A stretch of DNA of 64,000 bases, from contig CM059572.1 of the NCBI GenBank assembly GCA_030386875.1, positions 38,933,732 through 38,997,731 on the forward strand, given 5' to 3'. The notes beneath the pieces are model-generated. The model saw nothing but the letters and a program-made list of their open reading frames with translations, had not been told where the DNA came from and made no database searches. The translations under genes were made by a program, and so were the position numbers. The stretch's first letter is position 1. Every line of letters begins with the position of its first letter. This document shows, one piece after another, positions 1-12,033 of the stretch. Origin of the DNA: Morinoia aosen. Its lineage: Eukaryota > Arthropoda > Malacostraca > Amphipoda > Talitridae.

Positions 1-2150
1 CTTTTCCATCGCTGGGTATAACCTCGATTTAACAGTGATATATTCAACCAGAGTTACAGTAGTTCCTCACAAATCGCCCCTGGCAAATTTATTTACAGAA
101 AAAACAAATACTGATGACTAGGTAATCTAGTAACTAAAAAGAATGTCAATAATCAGGCCTTCAATTACTGTTTGGAGAAAAGCTCGAGCTACAACAACAC
201 TTTCAAATCAAATAGAAGCATCAACCTGAGAGGGCATTTCCATGCACAGAGAAATTCGTTTCTGAACTTAGAATTCGTTTATCCCCGGAGACATTTGATG
301 CAATGTGTTCCTTTAAATCTTAGCTTGATAGAACTTACGTGTGTTAAGCAGGATTTGGAGCACGAATTTTTTGCCTAAAATAAACTTGATACATACTTTG
401 CATTTACACGAAGCTTGATGAATGTTGAAGTGTGTAGTTAATTACCAATGCTATTGAGCTCAAGCTTTTTGTATAGAATATACGGTTCTACTATAGCGTG
501 AGGTCTACCGCCATATATCGCCTACCCAGGTGTAGTTTAAGATGTACAAATTAAGTGTTCATTGCTAAATTAAATGCATGAAAATGCATAATATCCATTA
601 GTTACCTAACTTAACCTTCCCTCACGCTATAGTACTAGCTAGAGGTAGATCTCATGCTGTAGTGTGGTAGACCTCAAGCTATTGCACCACCGAACATACC
701 TCGTACATGCTTCACATTTACGTGAAGCTTAATGAATAGTTCCGTGCAGATAATATACTTTATGCATGCATAATGCAATTTTATGTATTTTAACACGTTC
801 ACTGCGTTTCTGCAGGTTCTGCGGTCGGTTATGCAGTTTCATATTCAGGCGTATATTCGAGCATAGGTACGAGCTTGTGCCAGGTAAATTAGTTTATATT
901 AGTTTTACACGTCTTATTTTTAACAAATTTAAATTTTCAATAACTATTGTTACCGTACGTTAACGGTAATTTCGACCCCTGCTCTAGAGAAACATGATTA
1001 GAGTGACAACGGATGTTTTTAACAGGTAGAATGAGTGACGTTAATATCGGTCTAGTTCTAGTAAATATTTACTGCCATCTAATGAACAGTTCGAGTTCAG
1101 ACACAACACGATGTTTTAAAAAATTGTGCTGTTTATTGCCAAATATTTATGAATTTGATTAACCGGAAAACTGGATCTTCAGGATGTATTTATAATTTTC
1201 CCCATGAGTTGAGTTTTAATGGCAATCAACTCTTTGCTATTTCATGAGTTGAAAAAACTTGCAAGCAGAACTGTACGAAATGAGCCTAAGAATCTTCAAC
1301 GTCTCTTTGAATTTCGGTCTAAGGTTTCGGTACAGCGTTGTGAGGTTGGATTTCCCTTGGAGGCTGAAATTGCGATTTCGACATTTTCTACGTATTGTCG
1401 TATGAAAAATGGCCTTTTTTAAGTGTGTTCTTTTAAATTTGTCGAATATGTTACGTGATTAGAGTATTAAACTTTTAAACTCTGGTCTAACTCTGGTTGA
1501 ATATATTTCTTGTTCAATCTTCAAGAAATTAACTTCTTGGGCACGATGGGAATATAATTCTTCCATCCAAATGAAGCCATCTGCCTCGCTATCTTCTTGT
1601 AGTTATCGGAAAAAAAACCTTAATGAATCCACAAAAATTTATGTAAAAGATTGTTTTCATGACCACTGCATATTATGTTAATTATTTTAACATGATCATG
1701 TTTTTATGCGAAGAGTAAAAATAAGTATGAGATCCAGACCGAATATTCAAACGGGTGTGACGTATGCGAGCAATGCGAGCACTGTTCATTTTAAAATAAT
1801 TGAATGAATTTTCAAGCTTTAATCCCGTGGTGCACTTTTGAACTTTTCGTCGTACAAATTATGAAGCTTCAAAATTTCATGCCGTGCTGCATTTGTCTGA
1901 ATATCTGAATATCTAAATTTTTTAATAATATCTAAATTTTGAATTACTGTAGTTATGTTAATGACTGACGCCGAGAATAAGTTATTTCAAATGCTTCAGT
2001 TATCTGCCTAACTGTTTTATAACGTGCCATATTTTTTGCAAGCTGATCTATCAAATGATATTTGAAAAAAATGCCAGAATAATGTATACTACTTAATTAC
2101 AATACACCCGTGAAACTGCCCGGCATGCAAACTGTGCAACAATTAGACCG
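1..2150. other. AT-rich, no gene seen
   Basis: Only short ORFs (under 70 codons) with no recognisable product. It contains the small inverted repeats at 488-690. Otherwise nothing is seen. Confidence 0.6.
488..690. repeat. Small inverted repeats around CTATAGCGTGAGG
   Basis: TACTATAGCGTGAGG (488-502) is perfectly inverted as CCTCACGCTATAGTA (620-634). A second, weaker inverted copy GTGGTAGACCTCAAGCTATT lies near 664-684. It may be an old foldback element. Confidence 0.6.
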
Positions 2151-2859
2151 GCGCCCGTAAAACGCGATGTCAGAGCTGGTCATGGGTCAGTGTGCTGCGG
2201 GCGCTCGTGGAAGTGGTAAGGTCGGTGCCACTCGTCTCTTGCGTGAAGCAGTGAAACTCGTCTCGGACTTTCCGTGGACTTTGGAAAACAAGAAAAGTGT
2301 TTTGTGTTGCGCCTTGTAGCAGTCGCATTAGTAGTACAGGTTGAAGTTCACTGATGCATGCATTGAAGTGATTTGTTGACTGCGTATAGTATCAATTACG
2401 CGCGTAGTACGACCACGTGCGTCTCAGCTGGTCTGGCACGCGTGGTCAAAACACAGGTTTCCGTCGCTTTAATTCATCATCGGACTGCGTCCAAATTGTC
2501 GTAGAACTTGAATATTTTACTGGTCAATAAGTGAAGAATTTAATTTTGCTTGCATTTCAAATGTCATTGCGAGAATTTTTCAGGTATCGCGTAATTTTAA
2601 CTTGTCTTTGTATGTTCATATTCGCTTTGGACGCTTTTAATCAGGATTAATAAGGAGATTCTCATTGTAGTACCAAACTTCAGGGCATGATTTATATAAA
2701 ATACACACTTTTTTGAGTTGTACTTAATATTTAGGAATAAAAGTACATCGTAGTATCTAAAATTACCAGTGCATCATTACAAATATCCCATTTCGGTGCA
2801 AATTCTGGCTCAAACCGTGCAGTACAGCCGGACTTGGACTGCAATTAATCGATGTGTTT

Positions 2860-3006
2860 GCTCAACAGGTCTTGGGTGAGTGGAGCGAAGTGTTCTGTAG
2901 TGGACGCGGTCATTATGGCGTGCGGACTGAAGACAAACAGCAAGGGCGAGGCGCTGTGCCCGTACCTCTAGCTTCTTGTTGCCCTGCTGTTCTATGTTAG
3001 GGTACA
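2860..3006 (+). other. GC-richer island with an 18-codon ORF
   Basis: This patch is clearly more GC-rich than its surroundings and lies about 0.5 kb upstream of the candidate signal-peptide exon. It holds a GGTGAGTGG donor-like site near 2873 and an 18-codon ORF from the ATG at 2915 to the TAG at 2969. It could be an untranslated leader exon or promoter sequence of the same transcript. No protein was recognised and nothing proves transcription. Confidence 0.15.
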
Positions 3007-3538
3007 TCAGCCTATGGAGTCAGCTTTTAATCTTACCCTGAAAATTTTCACTTACCGCAACTCAAACGTTGTCTTCCATTCATTTTTCTACCAAATTTAT
3101 TTTCAACTTCAGCTTCCCTTGAGCTTTGACCTTTGGTAACCTTCGAACGGCATCTTGTGTCTAGTTTTATCAGACCCTTAAAAAGATATTATCGAAAATT
3201 AGAATCCTCTCTTGTGGAGCTGACTGGACTATAACTTGCCCCTCGGAATAACCTTAAAGTGGAAGAAGTGTTAAGAAAGCTCAACATTTTAGTTGTAGAC
3301 ATTTCGGAGTCCTTCTCGATCTTCAGTTCGTCATCAAAAAACTTGAGACGCTGAGAAAAAACAGCAAAAGTTAATCTAGTTGCATCGACCTTATTCCTAG
3401 CTAGGGTGTGGCTTTATTGGACCCATTCTACGAATATAATTTTCCCGAGAAGATACGAGTGAAGTGAACATTTCGCATTGAGTGGACTGAAGCAGTGAAC
3501 TGCGGCAGCGCGGCTCGTGCAGCAGCGAGACGCGAGAG

Positions 3539-3596
3539 ATGGAGGGCAGCGCGGCGGCCAGATTTGCGTCCCTCGTCTGCTGGCTGCTGGCGGCAG
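3539..3596 (+). CDS. Candidate first coding exon encoding a signal peptide
   Basis: The ATG at 3539 has purine at -3 and G at +4. It opens 19 codons beginning MEGSAAARFASLVCW and continuing LLAA: a short polar start, one Arg, then a hydrophobic core ending in small residues, as in a secretory signal peptide. The frame runs into CAG|GTGAGT at 3594-3602, a near-perfect splice donor, leaving one base of the next codon (phase 1). A phase-1 intron directly after a signal peptide is common in secreted and cell-surface proteins, including the immunoglobulin superfamily. The leader just upstream (about 3480-3538) is GC-rich compared with the AT-rich surroundings, as expected for a 5'UTR. No following exon was recognised, so the mature protein is unknown. 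The open frame beyond 3596 is read into the presumed intron. A chance ORF in a GC-rich patch is the alternative. Confidence 0.45.
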
Positions 3597-3639
3597 GTGA
3601 GTCGCGTCAGGCAGTCACGGCACGGTGGCCGGAGTGTCT

Positions 3640-4988
3640 GATTTCTCGACACAATTGTTCTATTTTTTTCACTCCGAATTATCCAGTTCGTTATTTAATT
3701 TGGATCGAAATTATTAAATTTTGTACTTTTTGGGAACAAAATTGTTCAGTTTGGTAACTTTTTTCCTGCCAAATTTAAACAATTTGTTTATTATTCACGG
3801 CAAAAATGATGCAATTTTGTCCTTTTTTGGTAAAAATGATTCATTTTGGTGTTTTTTCTTGGTAAAAATAATTAATTGTTACCTGTTATGAATGATTCAA
3901 TTTTTTCCGTCAGAAAAATTCTATAAGGTCATTTTTTTAAGTTGCAAACGCCATGAAGAGCACTGGGCATCATGCACCCGCAGTCAAATTTACGGTCATG
4001 TTATGTAAAAAAAGGGCAAGTTAGAAAATTTAGACCAGGAAACTGCTAATTTGGCGACTCCTGGTGGTGTTGGATCCTCGAGATATTCTTTTTCCGTTTA
4101 TTCTGGACACAATGAATATACTGTAGCGCACTGGTGAAGTGGTCAGGCGAGCCTAGCGTTTTTACGCTCTGATGGTGAGCGTGGTCGTCTACCATGGTGG
4201 TGAGCCAACGCTGTTGACGCCACCGCTTATTGAGTCTAGGAAATTACGTCTTGATGGTAGGAAGTGCTCGACGCTGTGTCATGGGAACGATTTCTGTGAT
4301 ATTTGTATTCCACTGCCATATTCATGACGAAATATACTTACAATGACAGAGAAATGACAGCATGTATGAATGAAATTTTTATTTTTCGTAATATGGTTGC
4401 ATGCTGTCAAGATTGTAGATTCAGTGTGAGTTTCCCGGCAATATCTATGAACGTTCTGATTTAAATTGACTGACGAGAACTGCGCTGAGGGGAAACACTG
4501 CCAAACAAATAAAACGTGTTCTATTTTAGGTATGAAACTCAGAGTAACAGTATAATTTCTGTAGAATAGAGTAGCGGAGCAGTGAAATTGTGAGAAATCG
4601 GAGCGAATAGCTCAACCGCTCTATAACACAGGCGGGTAGAATCTGCATAGTGCTCTGTGAAAATTCGGCAGAGCGAGGTAGAAAAAGACAATGCGAGCTT
4701 GTTTGCAAAAGTGAAGTTGCTCAACAAAACTCCGAGGGAGAGAAGCAGGGCACGAGAATGTGAGCGGTATTGGAAGGTTCTCTTCGGACGAAAAGATAAA
4801 CGTTGGATTTGTATCGTATCTGATATTTTTATTATCGGAAATATTTCCTTCTTAACGACATTAGTGATACGAAGTAAAAATTGCTACATGGTAAAGTAAG
4901 GATGCGTGACACTTCTAATGTTATCTGCTGCCCAAATTTGAGCTACAGTCAATCACCTGCCTTAATCCTAACCTTGATTTACCATTAC
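3640..4988. other. Presumed intron start; loosely repetitive, no gene seen
   Basis: From 3640 to 3910 words like TTTTGGTAAAAATGATTCA and CAATTTTGT recur loosely, suggesting a decayed tandem repeat. The rest has only short ORFs on either strand. Near 4940-4990 the sequence resembles diverged units of the neighbouring 23-bp satellite. Confidence 0.5.
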
Positions 4989-4989
4989 C

Positions 4990-5178
4990 TTAACACGTGT
5001 CGTGCAAAGGGACCCACCGGTGGTCACTGAGGGGATTTTCATAGGGCTGCTGACCGACCTGTAGTCATTTACTTAATTTTTATAAATACTTCATAGAAGG
5101 TAAAGAAAAGCACGATCTAACTAATGTTGGCTATTTCTAAATTTACATTCTACAATCGACTTTAAATTTGAACTGAAC
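4990..5178 (-). mobile_element. piggyBac-like MITE, truncated (copy b, left bracket of the satellite)
   Basis: It starts with TTAA at 4990 followed by CACGTGTCGTGCAAAGGG. It is the inverted counterpart of the complete copy at 8580-8800: both share CCACCGGTGGTCACTGAGGG, ATTTTCATA, the GCTGACCGACCTG block, ATTTTTATAAATACTT and ACTTTAAATTTGAA. The last 40 or so bases, including the second TTAA terminus, are missing, and the 23-bp satellite begins there. TTAA termini and a CTTTG-type inverted end are the signature of piggyBac-type elements. It has no coding capacity. Confidence 0.7.
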
Positions 5179-8100
5179 TCCCACCTAATCCTTGCCTGAA
5201 CTCTTGCCTAATCCTTGCCTGAACTCTCGCCTAATCCTTGCCTGAACTCTTGCCTAATCCTTGCCTGAACTCTTGCCTAATCCTTGCCTGAACTCTTGCC
5301 TAATCCTTGCCTGAACTCTCGCCTAATCCTTGCCTGAACTCTCGCCTAATCCTTGCCTGAACTCTCGCCTAATCCTTGCCTGAACTCTCGCCTAATCCTT
5401 GCCTGAACTCTCGCCTAATCCTTGCCTGAACTCTCGCCTAATCCTTGCCTGAACTCTCGCCTAATCCTTGCCTAAACTCTCGCCTAATCCTTGCCTGAAC
5501 TCTCGCCTAATCCTTGCCTGAACTCTCGCCTAATCCTTGCCTGAACTCTCGCCTAATCCTTGCCTGAACTCTCGCCTAATCCTTGCCTGAACTCTCGCCT
5601 AATCCTTGCCTGAACTCTTGCCTAATCCTTGCCTGAACTCTTGCCTAATCCTTGCCTGAACTCTCGCCTAATCCTTGCCTGAACTCTCGCCTAATCCTTG
5701 CCTGAACTCTCGCCTAATCCTTGCCTGAACTCTCGCCTAATCCTTGCCTGAACTCTCGCCTAATCCTTGCCTGAACTCTCGCCTAATCCTTGCCTGAACT
5801 CTCGCCTAATCCTTGCCTGAACTCTCGCCTAATCCTTGCCTGAACTCTCGCCTAATCCTTGCCTGAACTCTCGCCTAATCCTTGCCTGAACTCTCGCCTA
5901 ATCCTTGCCTGAACTCTCGCCTAATCCTTGCCTGAACTCTCGCCTAATCCTTGCCTGAACTCTCGCCTAATCCTTGCCTGAACTCTCGCCTAATCCTTGC
6001 CTGAACTCTCGCCTAATCCTTGCCTGAACTCTCGCCTAATCCTTGCCTGAACTCTCGCCTAATCCTTGCCTGAACTCTCGCCTAATCCTTGCCTGAACTC
6101 TCGCCTAATCCTTGCCTGAACTCTCGCCTAATCCTTGCCTGAACTCTCGCCTAATCCTTGCCTGAACTCTCGCCTAATCCTTGCCTGAACTCTCGCCTAA
6201 TCCTTGCCTGAACTCTCGCCTAATTCTTGCCTGAACTCTCGCCTAATTCTTGCCTGAACTCTCGCCTAATCCTTGCCTGAACTCTCGCCTAATCCTTGCC
6301 TGAACTCTCGCCTAATCCTTGCCTGAACTTTCGCCTAATCCTTGCCTGAACTCTCGCCTAATCCTTGCCTGAACTCTCGCCTAATCCTTGCCTGAACTCT
6401 CGCCTAATCCTTGCCTGAACTCTCGCCTAATCCTTGCCTGAACTCTCGCCTAATCCTTGCCTGAACTCTCGCCTAATCCTTGCCTGAACTCTCGCCTAAT
6501 CCTTGCCTGAACTCTCGCCTAATCCTTGCCTGAACTCTCGCCTAATCCTTGCCTGAACTCTCGCCTAATCCTTGCCTGAACTCTCGCCTAATCCTTGCCT
6601 GAACTCTCGCCTAATCCTTGCCTGAACTCTCGCCTAATCCTTGCCTGAACTCTCGCCTAATCCTTGCCTGAACTCTCGCCTAATCCTTGCCTGAACTCTC
6701 GCCTAATCCTTGCCTGAACTCTCGCCTAATCCTTGCCTGAACTCTCGCCTAATCCTTGCCTGAACTCTCGCCTAATCCTTGCCTGAACTCTCGCCTAATC
6801 CTTGCCTGAACTCTCGCCTAATCCTTGCCTGAACTCTTGCCTAATCCTTGCCTGAACTCTCGCCTAATCCTTGCCTGAACTCTCGCCTAATCCTTGCCTG
6901 AACTCTCGCCTAATCCTTGCCTGAACTCTCGCCTAATCCTTGCCTGAACTCTCGCCTAATCCTTGCCTGAACTCTCGCCTAATCCTTGCCTGAACTCTCG
7001 CCTAATCCTTGCCTGAACTCTCGCCTAATCCTTGCCTGAACTCTCGCCTAATCCTTGCCTGAACTCTCGCCTAATCCTTGCCTGAACTCTCGCCTAATCC
7101 TTGCCTGAACTCTCGCCTAATCCTTGCCTGAACTCTCGCCTAATCCTTGCCTGAACTCTCGCCTAATCCTTGCCTGAACTCTCGCCTAATCCTTGCCTGA
7201 ACTCTCGCCTAATCCTTGCCTGAACTCTCGCCTAATCCTTGCCTGAACTCTCGCCTAATCCTTGCCTGAACTCTCGCCTAATCCTTGCCTGAACTCTCGC
7301 CTAATCCTTGCCTGAACTCTCGCCTAATCCTTGCCTGAACTCTCGCTTAATCCTTGCCTGAACTCTCGCTTAATCCTTGCCTGAACTCTCGCCTAATCCT
7401 TGCCTGAACTCTCGCCTAATCCTTGCCTGAACTCTCACCTAATCCTTGCCTGAACTCTCACCTAATCCTTGCCTGAACTCTCACCTAATCCTTGCCTGAA
7501 CTCTCACCTAATCCTTGCCTGAATTCTCACCTAATCCTTGCCTGAACTCTCACCTAATCCTTGCCTGAACTCTCACCTAATCCTTGCCTGAACTCTCACC
7601 TAATCCTTGCCTTAATTCTCACCTAATTCTTGCCTTAATTCTCACCTAATTCTTGCCTTAATTCTCACCTAATCCTTGCCTGAAATCTCACCTAATCCTT
7701 GCCTGAACTCTCGCCTAATCCTTGCCTGAACTCTCACCTAATCCTTGCCTGAACTCTCACCTAATCCTTGCCTGAACTCTCGCCTAATCCTTGCCTGAAC
7801 TCTCGCCTAATCCTTGCCTGAACTCTCACCTAATCCTTGCCTGAACTCTCACCTAATCCTTGCCTGAACTCTCACCTAATCCTTGCCTGAACTCTCACCT
7901 AATCTTTGCCTGAACTCTCACCTAATCTTTGCCTAAGCCCTCGCCTAATCCTTGCCTAAGCCCTCGCCTAATCCTTGCCTAAACCCTCGCCTAATCCTTG
8001 CATTAACCCTCGCCTAATCCTTGCATTAACCCTCGCCTAATCCTTGCATTAACCCTCGCCTAATCCTTGCATTAACCCTCGCCTAATCGTTGCATTAACC

Positions 8101-8440
8101 CTCGCCTAATCGTTGCATTAACCCTCGCCTAATCGTTGCATTAACCCTCGCCTAATCGTTGCATTAACCCTCGCCTAATCTTTGCATTAACCCTCGCTTA
8201 ATCTTTGCTGAAACCCTCGCCTAATCTTTGCTGAAACCCTCGCCTAATCTTTGCTAAAACCCTCGCCTAATCTTTGCTGAAACCCTCGCCTAATCTTTGC
8301 TGAAACCCTCGCCTAATCTTTGCTGAAACCCTCGCCTAATCTTTGCTGAAACCCTCGCCTAATCTTTGCTGAAACCCTCGCCTAATCCTTGCTTAAACCC
8401 TCACCTAATCCTTGTCTGAAACCTCACTCAATTATTACGT
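5178..8440. repeat. 23-bp satellite array, about 140 units
   Basis: The array is a head-to-tail repeat of a 23-bp unit whose core is CTCGCCTAATCCTTGCCTGA. The middle (roughly 5440-7400) is almost uniform. Variants are grouped: CTTGCC forms at the left edge, CTCACC forms from about 7430, TTGCATTAACCCTCG forms from about 8000, and CTTTGCTGAAACCCTCG forms from about 8200, still with a 23-bp period. Beyond 8440 the motif decays over about 140 bp. Similar decayed sequence lies just outside both bracketing MITEs (4940-4990 and 8800-8850). This edge-to-centre pattern is what unequal exchange produces. No open frame runs through it. Confidence 0.97.
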
Positions 8441-8579
8441 AAATCCTCTCATAGTCCTAATTTAAGACCTCACTTAATCATCATTTAAACCCTCACTTAA
8501 TCTCTACCTTATGTTTGAGAAAACCGCGGCCTTTTTCTTAAACATTCAACTAATCCTTACCTAAATCTAAACCTTATTC

Positions 8580-8800
8580 TTAACACGTTTCCTGCGAGAG
8601 GTACACTGAAGTTCAATATTTAATTCAAATTTAAAGTCCATTGTAACAAGCTATTTTGAAAAACATCAACTAGATCTTGCTTTCATTTAACTTTCATTAA
8701 GTATTTATAAAAATTGTGGTAGTGACTGCAGGTCGGTCAGCAGTATTATGAAAATCCCCTCAGTGACCACCGGTGGATCCCTTTGCAAGAAACGTGTTAA
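8580..8800 (+). mobile_element. piggyBac-like MITE, complete (copy a, 221 bp)
   Basis: TTAA at 8580 and TTAA at 8797 delimit 221 bp. The left end reads TTAACACGTTTCCTGCGAGA, and the reverse complement of the right end reads TTAACACGTTTCTTGCAAAG, giving terminal inverted repeats of about 20 bp with a few differences. The interior is non-coding and carries the family landmarks AGTTCAATATTTAATTCAAA, AAGTATTTATAAAAATTG and GGTCGGTCAGCAG. TTAA target use and CACGTT/CTTTG-like termini fit a piggyBac-derived MITE. It lies at the right edge of the satellite, opposite in orientation to the copy at 4990. Confidence 0.78.
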
Positions 8801-11800
8801 CCTTAATCTTATCCTTCCATAAGCCATAGCCTAATTCTTCATGTCCGAGTTGTAGCCGAGTATTTTTACTTCACTGTGACTAGGCACTTGCATGTGAAGC
8901 TCTAAAATAGCTATTCACTCGCATCAACTTTCGCATTTTCCGTCGGTAACAGAAAAGTTAAGCTGCCATGATTAGCAAGTAACGCTGCAGAAATGGAAAA
9001 GTGCGTACCGTAAATTGGGAGCGCAGCACGGCTGTGCAGTGCAGCCTGACAGGGCCTGTGAACTTTTCTCCAGGCCGACGAATTACCGCACCGAGTTTGT
9101 GTTGCTCTTGCTAATTCTTTTATATTGCAGCACTGAGACAAATGACTGCGGTAAGGCAATAAGAGCCTGCACTGTAAGCAAAGTGTAGCTCATAAATTGG
9201 TGAGCGCAACCAGTCTCTAAAGGCTCGCTGCAGCGACGACGACTTCTCCAAGACCAGTTCGAATACTTCGTGCCTTACATTAGAGCTGAGTAGCTGTTAG
9301 GACAGAAGGTGTTACTTACAGAACGGCTTATTTCAACTCACGGATGACTTTCGGCTTCATTTTGTTGCGTGCGTTCTAACCACGTCTCATGATGGCTATC
9401 TTTCTTTCTCCTTGAGGTTGGTGGATCGTGTATTTAGTAGCTTACTTAAGAATACCGTCAGTGAGTACTGCAAGGCAGCGTGTTTCGATGAGTAGCGTTT
9501 GATAATACTGATATTTTTGGTTCAGCTGGATGTTGCAAAAGTGAGCGTCCGATTTCTGCGATAGCGTAGCAATTTTATGATTTGTTTATTTTTTGGTACT
9601 TTTGATGGGTTTTTCCGTACTTTTTCCTATGAGTACATTGTAGCGATAAGGGAATATTTCTCTCATTTTAAAATAGTTAATATTTTTAGTATGATGCTAT
9701 TAGCAAAGTTATTTACACTTTTTGCCTTACTAGCCATATAAGAAGTTTCAAAGCATTACACTTATGGATCAAAAGTTCAACCATCTTCATGTTGCAGATT
9801 AAAAAACAGTCCTACGAATACCTTCCAGTGCTCTAAGAAAAATTGGAGACATATCTTTGTGTGTCTCCTGGTGTTCTACAAGACTACAGAGAAATATCTC
9901 GTGGATAAAAAATTGTCGAGACAGATGATGAAGCTTGACAGCTACAGTCCAATAGAACTCAGACTTTACAGCTCGGTTTGGGAAGACGCAGAGCCTTAAA
10001 GTCTAACTTTTGAAGCTCGAGATATATAATGCGTGTTTTTCCCTCATAAATGAGAGCCAGGACCATACAAGTTCTGCTACGTATTCACGTAAACTTGAAG
10101 TTTTCGTTGTATATCTGGTGTGAGCGCTGCCACAAGTAACAAACCACGAAACGTTAACCAAGAGCCGTTAATTTGTAAATTTGATCATCCCTCATTACTT
10201 GCAACTGGTAATTGGAAGCTGCATTCGTTCTGTGCACCGAATATTTATGTAGCTGTTTGGAGTGAGATAGTGCCACAGGAAAGCTCAAATTCTAGAGCTT
10301 AGCGCGGGCTGTTAGGTTTTCAACTGATGGCTGCTTGTGTGAAGTATTCATTGCGTGGACGCAGGTATTGTCTCGAGCTACGACATGCTTGCTATGGAAC
10401 AAAAAATTACACAAAGATATTTTTATTGCTTAGTTACTAGAGTTCCGAGAAAGTCATGTTTCAGTTTAAGTACTTAAATTTGACGTCCTTTGTTGCCAAA
10501 CAAAATTCAACGGCGTCAGCGGTTGTAAGTTAAAAATGAATAATGGGGAGCAGAAAGTGATATACGACGGTAGCGTGATAGCCAAAATCGCAGCAATCAT
10601 ATCCATCATATCATTCCTTTCCTAAATTGATCTGCATATACCTCTGTAATATTCAGGTGTCTTAGTACTACACCATGACTGTGAGGAAAACCACTTTTGC
10701 TAAGAATAAATTTTACGCTTACCTAATGAACACGATATTGTAGCAGCTGGAGCGTCAACTTCCCATGCTTTAGCAATGTTAAGGAGCTATTTTGGTACAA
10801 GACCCATTGGAGACTTGCAGCGAGTTGACCTTTGCAGAATTTCCAAAAATCACATCATTTGAAATCAACTTCAGCATAATGTGCATAAACAGTGTGTTCA
10901 ATTAAGCCCTTCTTTCACAACTGAGGGAGTCCGACGAGTTTGCAGCACATATGAATGAACTTCAGAAAAGCGGATCTCTCAGACCCTTGTGCTTCATTAA
11001 ATATCTACTACGTAAATACGGAATACACAATTCCGGTGAAATGTTAATCGTTGTTTCTCGCATCTTTATATTTTTTAACGTGTATTTTCTTGATTCAATG
11101 CCATAATTAACATAAGTCGGTCTACACATTATGAGAACCTTCACTCTGTTGAAATTTTGGCGAGAAGCTCCGCATTGCAGGCTCCCTGCTGCATGAATTG
11201 AGAAAAGAAAATCCAATCCGTGTCCAGTCTGTAAAAACGCTCCGTTGCAGCGTCCGTATGAGGAATTTGTTAATGTAGTTCCGGCCTACATTTCCTACCA
11301 GAGGCACACTTGTCATTTGCTGGACCAAGGATTTAATTAAATACTCTTTGAATCGGAAGAAAAAGTACTTGCTCTAATTAGAAATGATGTGTTCATTAAG
11401 AGGAGCAAACTCCCTGCGAGTGTGGAAAGGGTGTTTATTTGCGGTAACAAGGTGTAAATTCATGTTTTGGAGTAATATTTTGGCGAAAGACGTTTCAGAG
11501 AACCTAATTCGTTGATATTTGGTGGAATTGGCGAACTGGGATTAAAAGACTTTAGTAAAAATTAAGCTTGTGTGGGTGTGTAAAAAAATTCGTTGGGTCA
11601 AAATGGAGTAACACATATTCTTTTCTGAATTTTCTTCACACCACTTTTGAGTAACTGTCAATGACTGCCTATTCTTCGTTTAAACTAAAAAATGTTGATA
11701 CAAGAGATGACAAAGACTAGAGACCGCTCCCAGCGAAGAATAAAAATCTACACACGCGAGTAACGTGGTCGAAGATATCTGTATAGGCTGCAATATTCAA

Positions 11801-12033
11801 GTTAAATCCTATATTTTTTCTCAGAGATACTCAGCAGGCGGATAATGGATGATCTGAATGGAATGTACCTGTGTGCATAACACCAGAGCTCAGTGCGTTG
11901 TCTTAACTTTGCGTTATTCATCGCCAATTGATTCCCTAAAGATCCGCTTACAGCTGGTTGTTCTTCTGCATGTTAAGAGACTGCAGTCGTGCTGTCTTAT
12001 CAACGTTGTCACAATGTTCAAAAGCACTGTGTA
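8801..12033. other. No gene seen
   Basis: The first 50 bp look like decayed satellite. A GC-richer patch at 8980-9110 carries a minus ORF of 82 codons without recognisable content. Overlapping minus ORFs of 84 and 68 codons near 10960-11330 are also unrecognised. Confidence 0.5.

Noticed and set aside
790..965. Possible piggyBac-like end TTAACACGTTCACTGCG with TTAA again at 960
   Set aside because: The two ends are not inverted copies of each other, and the interior does not match the MITE family in this window.
4120..4260. tRNA-like A box (GGTGAAGTGGTCAGG) suggesting a tRNA or tRNA-derived SINE
   Set aside because: No B box at the right distance, no cloverleaf, no tail and no target duplication.
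5178..8440. CRISPR-like array
   Set aside because: Units are contiguous 23-mers without unique spacers, and the context is eukaryotic; it is a satellite.
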